64,000 nucleotides of DNA, taken from NCBI RefSeq assembly GCF_002025205.1, contig NZ_CP019947.1:1371501-1435500 (forward strand). Direction: 5' to 3'. The DNA comes from Pseudomonas sp. CC6-YY-74. Lineage in GTDB: Bacteria > Pseudomonadota > Gammaproteobacteria > Pseudomonadales > Pseudomonadaceae. Within the stretch, counting starts at the first letter, position 1. Every line of letters begins with the position of its first letter. Positions 18,801 through 26,943 of the stretch are shown piece after piece. The notes under the pieces were generated by a model. It saw nothing but the letters and a program-made list of their open reading frames with translations, was not told the origin of the DNA and ran no database searches. The position numbers were made by a program, and so were the translations under genes.

Positions 18801-18814
18801 TTGACCCTCGTCAG
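18801..18814 (+). promoter_or_regulatory. Weak FNR-type box before hemN
   Basis: TTGACCCTCGTCAG has both half-sites with deviations from TTGAT-N4-ATCAA. It is 122 bases before the hemN start. Anr control of hemN is known in Pseudomonas; this site as the element is tentative. Confidence 0.4.
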
Positions 18815-18935
18815 GTGCTGCGCCTGCGCCGCGCCGTACAATGGCGGCATTATTGCCGGCTACCCACGCGGGCAGGGCGGGCGCTGCGCTAGCCGCAGTC
18901 GCGGTCTTCCTATTCATGCTACGAGGTGGTCGAAC

Positions 18936-20324
18936 ATGGACCAATCGCTGAACTTCAATCGCGCGCTGGTCGAGAAGTATGATCGCCCGGGGCCGCGCTA
19001 TACCTCTTATCCCACCGCGCCGCAGTTCCATCAGGCGTTTGCCATGGACGATTATCAGAACGCCGTTGCCGCCAGCAATCAGGCGATCGCGCCCAAGCCA
19101 TTGTCGCTGTATATCCACATCCCGTTTTGCCAGAGCCTGTGCTACTACTGCGCCTGCAACAAGATCATCACCAAGAAGACCCACCGCGCGGTGGAGTACC
19201 TGACCTATCTCAAGCGCGAAATCGCCATGCAGGCGGACCTGTTCGACCACACGCGCAAGCTGACCCAGTTGCACCTTGGCGGCGGCACGCCGACCTACCT
19301 GACCAGCGAGCAACTGGCCGACCTGATGGCCACCTTGCACCAGGCGTTCAACATGGATGACAGCGACGACCACGAGTTCTCCATCGAGGTCGACCCGCGC
19401 ACCATCAGCACCGAACAGATCCAGCATTTGCGTGCGCTCGGCTTCAATCGCCTGAGCTTCGGCGTGCAGGACTTCGATGCGGATGTGCAGGCGGCGGTCA
19501 ACCGCGTGCAGAGCGAGGAACAGGTCTATGCGTTGGTCGCCGCCGCGCGCGAGGCGCAGTTCAAGTCGGTCAGCGTCGACCTGATCTACGGCCTGCCGCT
19601 GCAGACGGTGGCCAGCTTCGACGTCACCCTGAGCAAGATCATCACCCTGCGTCCGGATCGTATCGCCGCCTACAGCTATGCCCACCTGCCGCAAATGGTG
19701 CGCGCGCAACGCCTGATCCGCCGCGAAGACATGCCGCCGCCGGAGCGCAAGCTGGAGCTGCTGGAGCTGACCATCAAGCGCCTGACCGACGCCGGCTACG
19801 TGTATATCGGCATGGACCATTTCGCCCTGCCGGATGACGAGTTGGCCCTGGCGCGCGCCAATGGCACCTTGCAGCGTAATTTCCAGGGCTATTCCACCCA
19901 TGCCGATTGCGACCTGATCGGCCTCGGCGTGTCCTCGATCGGCAACGTCGGCGACAGCTACAGCCAGAGCGTCAAGGAGCTCTCGCAGTACTACGCGCGT
20001 CTCGATCAGGGCCTGCTGCCGGTGCAGCGCGGCTACAGCCTGAACGCCGACGACCTGCTGCGCCGTGAGGTGATCAGCGCCCTGATGTGCCATGGCCGAG
20101 TCGACTTCGCCACTGTCGAGGCGCGTCACGGTATTGACTTCAAAGACTACTTCGCCGACGCCCTGACGGCACTCGAGGAGCATGTAGCGGACCGTCTGGT
20201 CGAAATCCACGCCGACGCCCTGGTGCTGCTGCCGCAAGGCCACCTGATGATGCGCAGCGTGGCCATGGCCTTCGACGCCTACCTGGGCGACGAGCAGAAG
20301 GGCCGTTTCTCGCGCACGGTGTAA
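18936..20324 (+). CDS. hemN: Oxygen-independent coproporphyrinogen III oxidase HemN
   Basis: A 462-residue radical SAM enzyme that decarboxylates coproporphyrinogen III in anaerobic heme synthesis. The N-terminal YDRPGPRYTSYPTAPQF is the typical HemN start; the cluster motif is CQSLCYYCAC, with its extra Cys, and LGGGTPTYL is the glycine motif. GAGG lies about 10 bases before ATG 18936. It sits with nrdD/nrdG and two nor clusters, in line with the large heme demand of denitrification. Confidence 0.95.
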   Translation: MDQSLNFNRALVEKYDRPGPRYTSYPTAPQFHQAFAMDDYQNAVAASNQAIAPKPLSLYIHIPFCQSLCYYCACNKIITKKTHRAVEYLTYLKREIAMQADLFDHTRKLTQLHLGGGTPTYLTSEQLADLMATLHQAFNMDDSDDHEFSIEVDPRTISTEQIQHLRALGFNRLSFGVQDFDADVQAAVNRVQSEEQVYALVAAAREAQFKSVSVDLIYGLPLQTVASFDVTLSKIITLRPDRIAAYSYAHLPQMVRAQRLIRREDMPPPERKLELLELTIKRLTDAGYVYIGMDHFALPDDELALARANGTLQRNFQGYSTHADCDLIGLGVSSIGNVGDSYSQSVKELSQYYARLDQGLLPVQRGYSLNADDLLRREVISALMCHGRVDFATVEARHGIDFKDYFADALTALEEHVADRLVEIHADALVLLPQGHLMMRSVAMAFDAYLGDEQKGRFSRTV

Positions 20325-20344
20325 CAGTCAACTTGCTGTGGTCT

Positions 20345-20386
20345 GGCATGCTGGCGATCTTTGGAGCATTAGATCGCCAGCATGCC
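20345..20386. terminator. Perfect 16-bp hairpin after hemN
   Basis: GGCATGCTGGCGATCT and AGATCGCCAGCATGCC flank a 10-base loop, 20 bases after the hemN stop. There is no T-tract, so it may be a weak terminator or 3' stabiliser rather than a classic intrinsic terminator. Confidence 0.6.
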
Positions 20387-20451
20387 GGGCTCTACAACGT
20401 TGACCAATCCGGCGCAACGATCATTCGCCGACGGCTCACCAGGATCCCGCG

Positions 20452-20892
20452 ATGAGTTATTCACTCCTGCATGTCGTGCACCTGCTCGCGGCTATAGCCT
20501 TTATCGGCACGCTGTTCTTCGAGGTGATCATCCTCGCCAAGGTCAAGCCGCAGCTCGATCCCGGTGCGGTGGGCGCACTGGAGCAGGCGCTCGGCCGGCG
20601 TACCCGCTCGGTGCTGCATTGGGTGGTGCTGCTGGTCTACGGCGCCGGTTTCGGCCTGGCCTGGCAGCACCGCCAGGCGCTGGCCGATCCCTTCGCCAGC
20701 AGTTTCGCTACCTTGTTGAGTCTGAAAATCGTGCTGGCGGTCAGCGTATTTTTCAGCTTCGGCCTGGTCGCCATGCTGCTGCGATCCGGGCGCATGAGCC
20801 CAAGCCTCTACCGCATATTGCATTGGGCGGTGCTGGTGCAGATGCTCGGCATCGTGCTGCTGGCCAAGGCGATGTTCTATATCCATTGGTGA
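20452..20892 (+). CDS. CopD-like four-helix membrane protein
   Basis: A 146-residue integral membrane protein with four helices and conserved His in HVVHLLAAIAFIGTLFFE, VLHWVV and ILHWAV. This pattern resembles the CopD/YgaP-like cytochrome b-type family, in which such His can bind heme or copper. AGGATC precedes ATG 20452. It follows hemN on the same strand, separated by the hairpin. Function is not established. The 189-base gap after it, up to 21081, shows nothing I recognise. Confidence 0.65.
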   Translation: MSYSLLHVVHLLAAIAFIGTLFFEVIILAKVKPQLDPGAVGALEQALGRRTRSVLHWVVLLVYGAGFGLAWQHRQALADPFASSFATLLSLKIVLAVSVFFSFGLVAMLLRSGRMSPSLYRILHWAVLVQMLGIVLLAKAMFYIHW

Positions 20893-21081
20893 GCCACTGC
20901 GCAGACGGTGACATCGGTTGCCCCGCGTTTGTGGGGGTGACGAAATTGGAATTAGGCATAGTCGCGCTAGGCGGTGATGGATTACTCGCCGATTGGCCGG
21001 CAAGCTACGCGGCTGACGCGGAGCGCCGTGATGCTTGCCGCTGTCGTCTAGTGGCCAGGCGCGGCCCCGCTGCAATCGAGC

Positions 21082-23106
21082 TCATGCCGATACCAAACGC
21101 TTGATCCATTCCAGCAGCACAGCGGGTAACAGCTCAGGCTTGGGCAGCAGGGCGTAGTGGCGAGGGCCGAACACCGCCGGCAGGTAGTTCGCGGCCTGGC
21201 GGTCGATGGTCAGGCAGAAGGGGGAGATGCCTTGCAGTTTGGCTTCGGTCACGGCTTGGCGCATGTCTTCCACGCCATAGCGGCCCTCATACTCGTCCAC
21301 ATCGTTCGGCTTGCCGTCGGAGAGCAGCAGCAGCAGCCGGTGTCTGGCCGCTTCGCGCATCAGCAAGGTGCTGGCGTGGCGGATGGCGGCGCCCGCCCGG
21401 GTATAGCGTTCCGGTTCGAGCGCGGCTATGCGCCGACCGACCTCGTCGCTGTAGCGCTCATCGAATGCTTTGAGCGTGCGTAACGTGACCTGTTGCGGGC
21501 CTTCGCCGGAGAACGCCAGTACGCTATAGGGCTCGCCCATGCTCTCCAGCGCCAGACAAACCAGGAGCAGAGCCTCGCGCTCGACATCGATGATCCGTCG
21601 CTGCTGGGAGATCCAGCCGTCGGTGGAACCGCTGACGTCGATCAACAACATGATCGCCATATCGCGCCGAGTGCAGCGCTGGGTCTGGTAGAGCGCCTGC
21701 GGCATGTTCAGGCCGGCACGGGCCTCGGCATAGCCGTCGATATAAGCTTCCAGGTCGATATCGTCGCCATCGAGCTGCTTGCGCAGCCTGACGCGACTGG
21801 CGCGCAGCCGTTCAAATTGCCGGCGGATGGCATCGAGCATCGAACGATGGGTCTCCAGGGTCTGTGCGACCCATTGCTGCGGGCCGTCCTCGGCGGCGCA
21901 CAGGCGCACGGTCGCGCCTGGGTCGCGGTAGGTCTGGCTGCGGTAATCCCATTCGGGGTAGCTGATCCCGCTGGCTGCCGAGGCCTCGGCGCTGCGCCGA
22001 ACCCGCGTTTCTGGCGGCTCGTCGGAGAGCAGTACTTCCTTCGGCCGGCCCGGCGCAACCACCAGTCTGGCTTCGTTCAGCTCCGCCAGCGAGTCGGCGA
22101 AATCGGCGGCTGGGGTGGCGGTGTCCCGGTCCGTGGGGCGCGACAGGCCCATGGGGTCTTCGGCATGTTCCAGCGGCTCGCCGGGTTGCACCATGCTCGG
22201 GCCCTGTTCCTGGACGTCATCCTCGCCCGCCTGGGCCTCGCGCACGTTCGGTCGGCGCGGCAGGCGCGCGCTACGCGGCAGGGAATCGGCTGGTTCGGTT
22301 TCGGCGCCAACTGTTTGCGGCCGCTGCAAGGAAGTTGCCGGCAACCGTAGTTCGCCGGTCCAGGCGTCGCGCAACAGTGGCTGAGCGCCGAGGCTGCGGG
22401 CTTGCTCGGGAGGCATGAGGCGCGCCGCCAGTACCGCCGCCTGTTGCAGCGAGTCGGCCGCGGTCACTGGTGTCGGCAGATGCTCCAGCGGCTGGCCGCA
22501 TTCGTTGCGCAGCAGGGCACGCAGAAAGTGTTCCAACGGCTGGCGCTGGCTGGAGAAGGCGCGCATGGGCGGGCGATTGGCCAAGGCCTGCTGACGCAGC
22601 GCCTGCAGTGAGACGGCGAGCCCCGGCAACTGGAGCAGCAGATCGCGATCGGCAGCCCAGGCTTCGAGAAGCAGATAGAGGCTGCGCTGCAGCGGATCGT
22701 CGAGGGTATGCAGGTGCGCTGCACTGCCGCGCTGGGCGCGCATCGCCTGCTGCAGGGCGAGGGTTCGGTAGCGCGCCAGGGCGAGTGGGGCATCCTTGCC
22801 GTCGAGTTGCCCCGGCAGCCATATATGCACGCCATCGGTAGCGGGAACGGCGGTTTGCTGGCGGGGTTTTTCGTTACGCTGGAATAGCTTTACCAACAGA
22901 GTGGGGGGCAAGGGCGGTTGCGCGATACGCAGTGGATAGCTGGTGCCGAACAGAGCCCTGATCAGTAGATCGATGTGTTGCGCGACATCCGCCAAGGTGA
23001 CGACTTTCGCTGCGTTTGCGGGACGGTGGTGGCGCCGCCACAACGCCTGGGCATACACCGTGGCATGCCGCGCGACATCGGTGATGACGTCTTCGGCTTC
23101 GGCCAT
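21082..23106 (-). CDS. norD: NorD-type protein of the second nor cluster
   Basis: A 674-residue VWA-domain protein that with NorQ helps activate nitric oxide reductase, probably during metal insertion. The C-terminal VWA domain (about residues 490-670) has the MIDAS motif DVSGS, a conserved Thr-rich ERYTRAGAAIRH and LLLLSDGKPND. The middle is charged and poorly conserved. ATG 23106 directly follows the norQ stop (TAGATG), so translation is coupled. It differs clearly from the NorD that begins at 63030, which matches the standard Pseudomonas type. Confidence 0.9.
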   Translation of the reverse strand: MAEAEDVITDVARHATVYAQALWRRHHRPANAAKVVTLADVAQHIDLLIRALFGTSYPLRIAQPPLPPTLLVKLFQRNEKPRQQTAVPATDGVHIWLPGQLDGKDAPLALARYRTLALQQAMRAQRGSAAHLHTLDDPLQRSLYLLLEAWAADRDLLLQLPGLAVSLQALRQQALANRPPMRAFSSQRQPLEHFLRALLRNECGQPLEHLPTPVTAADSLQQAAVLAARLMPPEQARSLGAQPLLRDAWTGELRLPATSLQRPQTVGAETEPADSLPRSARLPRRPNVREAQAGEDDVQEQGPSMVQPGEPLEHAEDPMGLSRPTDRDTATPAADFADSLAELNEARLVVAPGRPKEVLLSDEPPETRVRRSAEASAASGISYPEWDYRSQTYRDPGATVRLCAAEDGPQQWVAQTLETHRSMLDAIRRQFERLRASRVRLRKQLDGDDIDLEAYIDGYAEARAGLNMPQALYQTQRCTRRDMAIMLLIDVSGSTDGWISQQRRIIDVEREALLLVCLALESMGEPYSVLAFSGEGPQQVTLRTLKAFDERYSDEVGRRIAALEPERYTRAGAAIRHASTLLMREAARHRLLLLLSDGKPNDVDEYEGRYGVEDMRQAVTEAKLQGISPFCLTIDRQAANYLPAVFGPRHYALLPKPELLPAVLLEWIKRLVSA

Positions 23107-23931
23107 CTAGATGAACGTCAGGTCGACCAGGTCGCGCATGGCACCGATCAGCGCGGCATCATCGGACAGCGGCGAGATTAGCGCGACCTGGCAGGCGATG
23201 GGGGCGGCGATACCGCTGCTGATCAGGCGCGCGCTGGCGATCAGCAGACGCGTGCTGGGGACTTCTGCCAGGCCGCGATCCTGCAGGGCGCGCAGCCGCT
23301 GCGCGAGCGAGACCAGAGCGTGCGCGGTGGCGTGGTCGATTCCACCTTCGTGCATGACGATGGCTATCTCGCGCTCGGCCGGCGGGAAGTCGAAGTCCAA
23401 TGCCACGAAGCGTTGCCGGGTGCTCGGTTTCAAATCCTTGAGCATGCGCTGGTAGCCGGGGTTGTAGGACACCACTAGCTGGAAGTGCGGCGAGGCTTCG
23501 AGAATTTCGCCGGTTTTGTCCAGTGGCAGGATGCGTCGATAGTCGGTCAGCGGGTGCAGCACGACAATGGTGTCCTGGCGCGCCTCGACCACCTCGTCGA
23601 GGTAGCAAATGGCGCCTTCGCGCACCGCCCGGGTAAGTGGGCCTTCCGCCCAATGGGTGCCTTGCTGACCGATCAGGAAGCGCCCAACCAGGTCGCTGGC
23701 GCTCAGATCGTCATGACAGGATATGGTGATCAGCGGGCGCTTGAGGCGCCAGGCCATGTGCTCGACGAAACGGGTCTTGCCACAGCCGGTCGGGCCCTTG
23801 AGCATGATCGCCAGTTGCTGGGCATGGCATTGTTCGAAGATCGCCACCTCGTCACCGCAGGGCTGGTAATAGGGCTCTGCTTCCCGCAGTGCGGATTCCG
23901 GGGCAGAGCGGCGCGACAATGAATGCTCCAT
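23107..23931 (-). CDS. norQ: NorQ-type AAA+ ATPase of the second nor cluster
   Basis: A 274-residue MoxR-family AAA+ ATPase that works with NorD in nitric oxide reductase maturation. Walker A is GPTGCGKTRF, Walker B ICYLDEVVEAR, and sensor 1 is VVSYNPGY; KPSTRQRFVAL is the arginine-finger region. ATG 23931 overlaps the norB TGA by one base (TGATG). The frame is open for 141 codons upstream but that overlaps norB and is not used. It is close to the NirQ at 59064 in the core and divergent at both ends. Confidence 0.93.
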   Translation of the reverse strand: MEHSLSRRSAPESALREAEPYYQPCGDEVAIFEQCHAQQLAIMLKGPTGCGKTRFVEHMAWRLKRPLITISCHDDLSASDLVGRFLIGQQGTHWAEGPLTRAVREGAICYLDEVVEARQDTIVVLHPLTDYRRILPLDKTGEILEASPHFQLVVSYNPGYQRMLKDLKPSTRQRFVALDFDFPPAEREIAIVMHEGGIDHATAHALVSLAQRLRALQDRGLAEVPSTRLLIASARLISSGIAAPIACQVALISPLSDDAALIGAMRDLVDLTFI

Positions 23932-25301
23932 CACAACGCGGTGCTTGAGGTAGGGGGCGTTGCCAGTGCCGGATCGGCTTCGTCGATAACGAAGCGCGGC
24001 GCATGGCGGAAGAAATCGAAGATGAACAGCCCTACACCCAGGGCGAAGAGAGACGCAGTGGCCACCAGCATCAGGAAGTGCACCTGGATCTTCAGTTGCA
24101 CGTCCAGGTAGCCCATGCCGAGGATACGTTCGAGGTAGACCTGGGCGATGCCGGCGGTGGCGAATGACAAGGTCATGCCGAACATGCCCGCCAACTGCAG
24201 CCAGAACGCCCAATAGCCGATGCTGCTGCCTTCCTCGTTGCGCCGGGTCATGCGCGGCAGGGCATAGGTGATCATCGCCAGGATGATCATGACGTAGGCC
24301 CCGTAGAAGGCCGCGTGGCCGTGCATGGCGGTAATCAGGGTGCCGTGGGTCCACTTGTTAACGTCGGGAAAGGTGTGGGCCAGGCCGAGCAGACCGGCTC
24401 CGAACAGGGTAAAGACCGCACTGCCGAGGGTCCAGTGCAAGGCCAGCTTGTTGGGGTGGGAGAGTCCGGAACGGCGTAATGCGCTGTAGGCATACATCGC
24501 CATGCCGACCAGCGCCACCGGCTCCAGCGCGCTGAAGACGCCTCCGATCGGCAACCAGTAGCCCGGTACGCCGACCCAGTAATAATGGTGTGCGGTACCA
24601 AGGATGCCGGCGATGAAGACCAGACCGACGATCACGTACAGCCACTTCTCCATCACTTCACGGTCGGCGCCGGACAGCCTGATCAGCAGGTAGGCGAGGA
24701 AGGCACCCTGGATCATCTCCCATACACCTTCGACCCACAGGTGGATGGTCCACCAGCGGTAGTAGATGGATACCGTGTAGTTTTCGTAATACAGCAGGGC
24801 CGGAACATACAGCACCGCGGCGCTGCCCAGGCCAAGTAACAGGACGCCTTCGGTAGTGGTGAAACGCCCGGATTTCTTGATCGTCATGCCGATGTTGTAG
24901 AGGAAGATCAACATGCAGATGACGATCACGATTTTGTGCGGCAGTGGTTGTTCGAGCAACTTGTTACCGGTGCCATAGCCGAACAGGTAGCCAATGACCG
25001 CGGTGACGCCCATGGCCGTCCACAAGCCGAGCTGGATGTACGCCAACTTGGTGCTATGCAACTCAGTGCGCGACTCGTCCGGAACCATCCAATAGGTAGC
25101 CCCCATAAACCCGGTCAGTACCCAGACGATCAACAGGTTGGTGTGGATGACCTTGGTCACATCGAACGGCAGGAACTGCAGCAGTGGGTCCGGCCCCAGG
25201 TACTTCGCCGCCGAGAGCAGACCGAAGACCAGTTGCAGGCCGAACAGCACCATGGCAACGGCGAAATACCAGTAGGCGACGGATTGAGATCTGTAGCGCA
25301 T
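23931..25301 (-). CDS. norB: Divergent nitric oxide reductase catalytic subunit NorB (second copy)
   Basis: A 456-residue, 12-helix member of the heme-copper oxidase superfamily that reduces NO to N2O. Residues matching the P. aeruginosa FeB site are present: His187 and Glu191 in [10 protein letters not shown], His238/His239 in GTAHHYYW, Glu260 in FSALEP; HTN (His53) binds the low-spin heme. It is about as far from the standard NorB at 61498 as distinct subfamilies are: many loop sequences (YLFGYGTGNKLLEQPLP, GLAHTFPDVNKWTHG) differ. I start at ATG 25301, since AGGGG is 6 bases upstream and abuts the first ATG at 25307. It is intact, unlike the frameshifted norB. Confidence 0.92.
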   Translation of the reverse strand: MRYRSQSVAYWYFAVAMVLFGLQLVFGLLSAAKYLGPDPLLQFLPFDVTKVIHTNLLIVWVLTGFMGATYWMVPDESRTELHSTKLAYIQLGLWTAMGVTAVIGYLFGYGTGNKLLEQPLPHKIVIVICMLIFLYNIGMTIKKSGRFTTTEGVLLLGLGSAAVLYVPALLYYENYTVSIYYRWWTIHLWVEGVWEMIQGAFLAYLLIRLSGADREVMEKWLYVIVGLVFIAGILGTAHHYYWVGVPGYWLPIGGVFSALEPVALVGMAMYAYSALRRSGLSHPNKLALHWTLGSAVFTLFGAGLLGLAHTFPDVNKWTHGTLITAMHGHAAFYGAYVMIILAMITYALPRMTRRNEEGSSIGYWAFWLQLAGMFGMTLSFATAGIAQVYLERILGMGYLDVQLKIQVHFLMLVATASLFALGVGLFIFDFFRHAPRFVIDEADPALATPPTSSTAL

Positions 25302-25350
25302 GGTCATCCCCTGCGATCAGTTGCGGCGTTGCGCGTGAGGCAACCGGCGG

Positions 25351-26220
25351 TTACTGGAAGGACGCCAGATAGGCGACCAGTTGGTCGATCTGTTCGGGCG
25401 TCAGCGATTTGGCGAAGGTGTTGGGCATGAAAGACATGCCGTCAGCTGAATACATGGCGCCCGGATGGAGGTAGGCGCTCGGCGCGATTATGGATTCGCG
25501 AATGAAACCTTCGGCGTCCTCGGCGCTGCCCTGGTAGTCGGGTGAGGCGATGACCTGTTTGGCCCGGCGGGCCAGGCCGGCGAGCGTGGGTCCAGCGAGG
25601 TTGACCCCTGGCGCGATGGAGTGGCAGGCGCTACACACCGGAGTGGCCGTGCGAAACAGCGCCTCGCCGAGGGCGATCGGGTTTTCTTTGCCGGAGACCG
25701 GACGGGCGCCGGGTGGCAGCTGACTGGTGGATTTTGTCGAGCCGGAGAGGTCCTGTTGTGCCACCGAGAGGTCCGTGCCGGGGATCGACGAGCCAGTGAC
25801 CAGAATCGGTCGTGGCGGCCAGCCATTGTTGTCGACCTTGCTCACCCAGTCGAGGAAGGCAACCAGCCCGGCGATTTCTTCGTCGGCGAGGTTCAGGTTC
25901 GGCATCAATCGGCGATGGCGCTGCTCATCGTAGAACTTGGAGGGATCCTTGAGGAAGGCCGTGAGATAGGGGGCGCCGCGCTGCTGGGCGATTTTCGTCA
26001 GATCAGGGGCGTAATAGGCGCCCTCGCCGAACAGGGTGTGGCAATTGATGCAGTTGTACTGGTGCCAGACATCCTTGCCGAGCGTGACTTGCGGGGTGAT
26101 CTGCTCGGCATTGGTCAGTTTGGGGAACTGACGGTGACTGTCGATTGTAAGGCCAAGGAATACAACAACAGCGATAGCGGTCGATATCAGGGCGAACGAG
26201 CGTGTTTGTCGTTTATTCAT
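25351..26220 (-). CDS. norC: Diheme NorC: NorC fused to a second cytochrome c domain
   Basis: A 289-residue membrane-anchored cytochrome c, about twice the usual 146. An N-terminal helix (residues 8-25) is followed by a NorC-like domain with CINCH (57-61), LFGEGAYYAPDL and Met106 in RLMPNLN. A Ser/Thr/Pro linker (about 140-175) leads to a second domain with CSACH (196-200) and Met265 in FMPNTF. That domain has the FIRESIIAPSAY pattern seen in the cytochrome c tails of caa3-type oxidase subunit II. AGAGGTGG precedes ATG 26220. The extra heme may take electrons directly from a soluble donor; this is inference. Confidence 0.93.
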   Translation of the reverse strand: MNKRQTRSFALISTAIAVVVFLGLTIDSHRQFPKLTNAEQITPQVTLGKDVWHQYNCINCHTLFGEGAYYAPDLTKIAQQRGAPYLTAFLKDPSKFYDEQRHRRLMPNLNLADEEIAGLVAFLDWVSKVDNNGWPPRPILVTGSSIPGTDLSVAQQDLSGSTKSTSQLPPGARPVSGKENPIALGEALFRTATPVCSACHSIAPGVNLAGPTLAGLARRAKQVIASPDYQGSAEDAEGFIRESIIAPSAYLHPGAMYSADGMSFMPNTFAKSLTPEQIDQLVAYLASFQ

Positions 26221-26230
26221 TGCCACCTCT

Positions 26231-26341
26231 CTAGACGCCGATGCCGGTCCAATAGGTGATGCCGATAAGCCCGGCATAGACGACCGCGCCGGCCATCAGC
26301 GCGAGAATCACGAAGCTGACTATCTTCAGGGCTTTTTGCAC
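26231..26341 (-). CDS. 36-residue membrane ORF heading the second nor operon
   Basis: From GTG 26341 the frame gives MQKALKIVSFVILALMAGA, then VVYAGLIGITYWTGIGV and TAG at 26231. It is one amphipathic start plus one membrane helix. AGGA is 9 bases upstream, and only 10 bases separate its stop from the norC start, so it is almost surely in the same transcript. I know no named family. It could be a small subunit or assembly factor of this divergent reductase. Confidence 0.65.
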   Translation of the reverse strand: MQKALKIVSFVILALMAGAVVYAGLIGITYWTGIGV

Positions 26342-26943
26342 GGCTGCATTCCTGGTTGAAGGTGCAGTTGGAAAGTGTCTGGCAGATCGCTGCGGCTGTG
26401 CCTCTTGAGGCTAGCGATCTCGATTTGCGGTTTGCAGACTATTGCCTGAAAGCCGAGTTCGGAGAGTGGCGCATAGGCGGAATGGATATTCACAATTGCA
26501 CCCGCGTCCGCCTGTTTCAGAGGTCATGGTTGAAGGTCATGACATTAAGTAAGGGTGAAGGTAGTTAAGCTTTACGCCACTGTCCAGAAACGCGGCGGGG
26601 ACGCACTTGATGGTCAGTTCACTTTTATAGAAAAGATTGAAGAGATTTCTGCCAGCACAGTGATTTGCATAAATAAACCGGCAACAAGCAGTGTCCCCGT
26701 CATTCAGCGCTCCTGAGTTCATAACATGACGGGGCATTAAATGCCGGAGCAAGCAGGTGCCTTGGAGCGAGGTAAATTGCTCCACATAGCAGCTCTGGCG
26801 ACATCGACGATGATCCAGGTCAAGGTTGGCGGCGAGTCGTAGCAGGTGTGATTGGCGCCGATTCAGCCAGTCGAAGATCCTGGGTTTTCGCAACGTGCCG
26901 GCCTAACGTGAAGCCTCACCCCATGATCGATACGAGGTCCACC
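26342..26943. other. 600-base gap upstream of the second nor operon
   Basis: Short frames on both strands (for example a 118-residue minus-strand frame at 26537-26893) lack ribosome sites and recognisable motifs. The only likely functional item is the FNR-like box at 26810-26823. If it drives the nor operon, a leader of about 430 bases is left unexplained. Confidence 0.5.
26810..26823 (-). promoter_or_regulatory. FNR-like box in the acd/nor2 gap
   Basis: ATGATCCAGGTCAA differs from TTGAT-N4-ATCAA at two positions. It could serve the minus-strand nor cluster (start site near 26775) or the plus-strand acyl-CoA dehydrogenase (start near 26858); the sequence does not decide. Confidence 0.45.

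Noticed and set aside
18711..20243. Long minus-strand frame of 510 codons opposite hemN
   Set aside because: It lies opposite hemN, whose motifs are clear, and its Gln/His/Val-rich product has no family marks. It is an antisense shadow of GC-rich codon use.
23931..25301. Idea that the divergent NorB is an NO dismutase or quinol-type NOR
   Set aside because: It keeps His and Glu at the FeB positions, lacks the long N-terminal quinol NOR extension, and is paired with a NorC, so a cytochrome c-dependent NOR is the simpler reading.
26537..26893. Minus-strand frame of 118 codons in the acd/nor2 gap
   Set aside because: Mixed composition, no ribosome site and no family resemblance.
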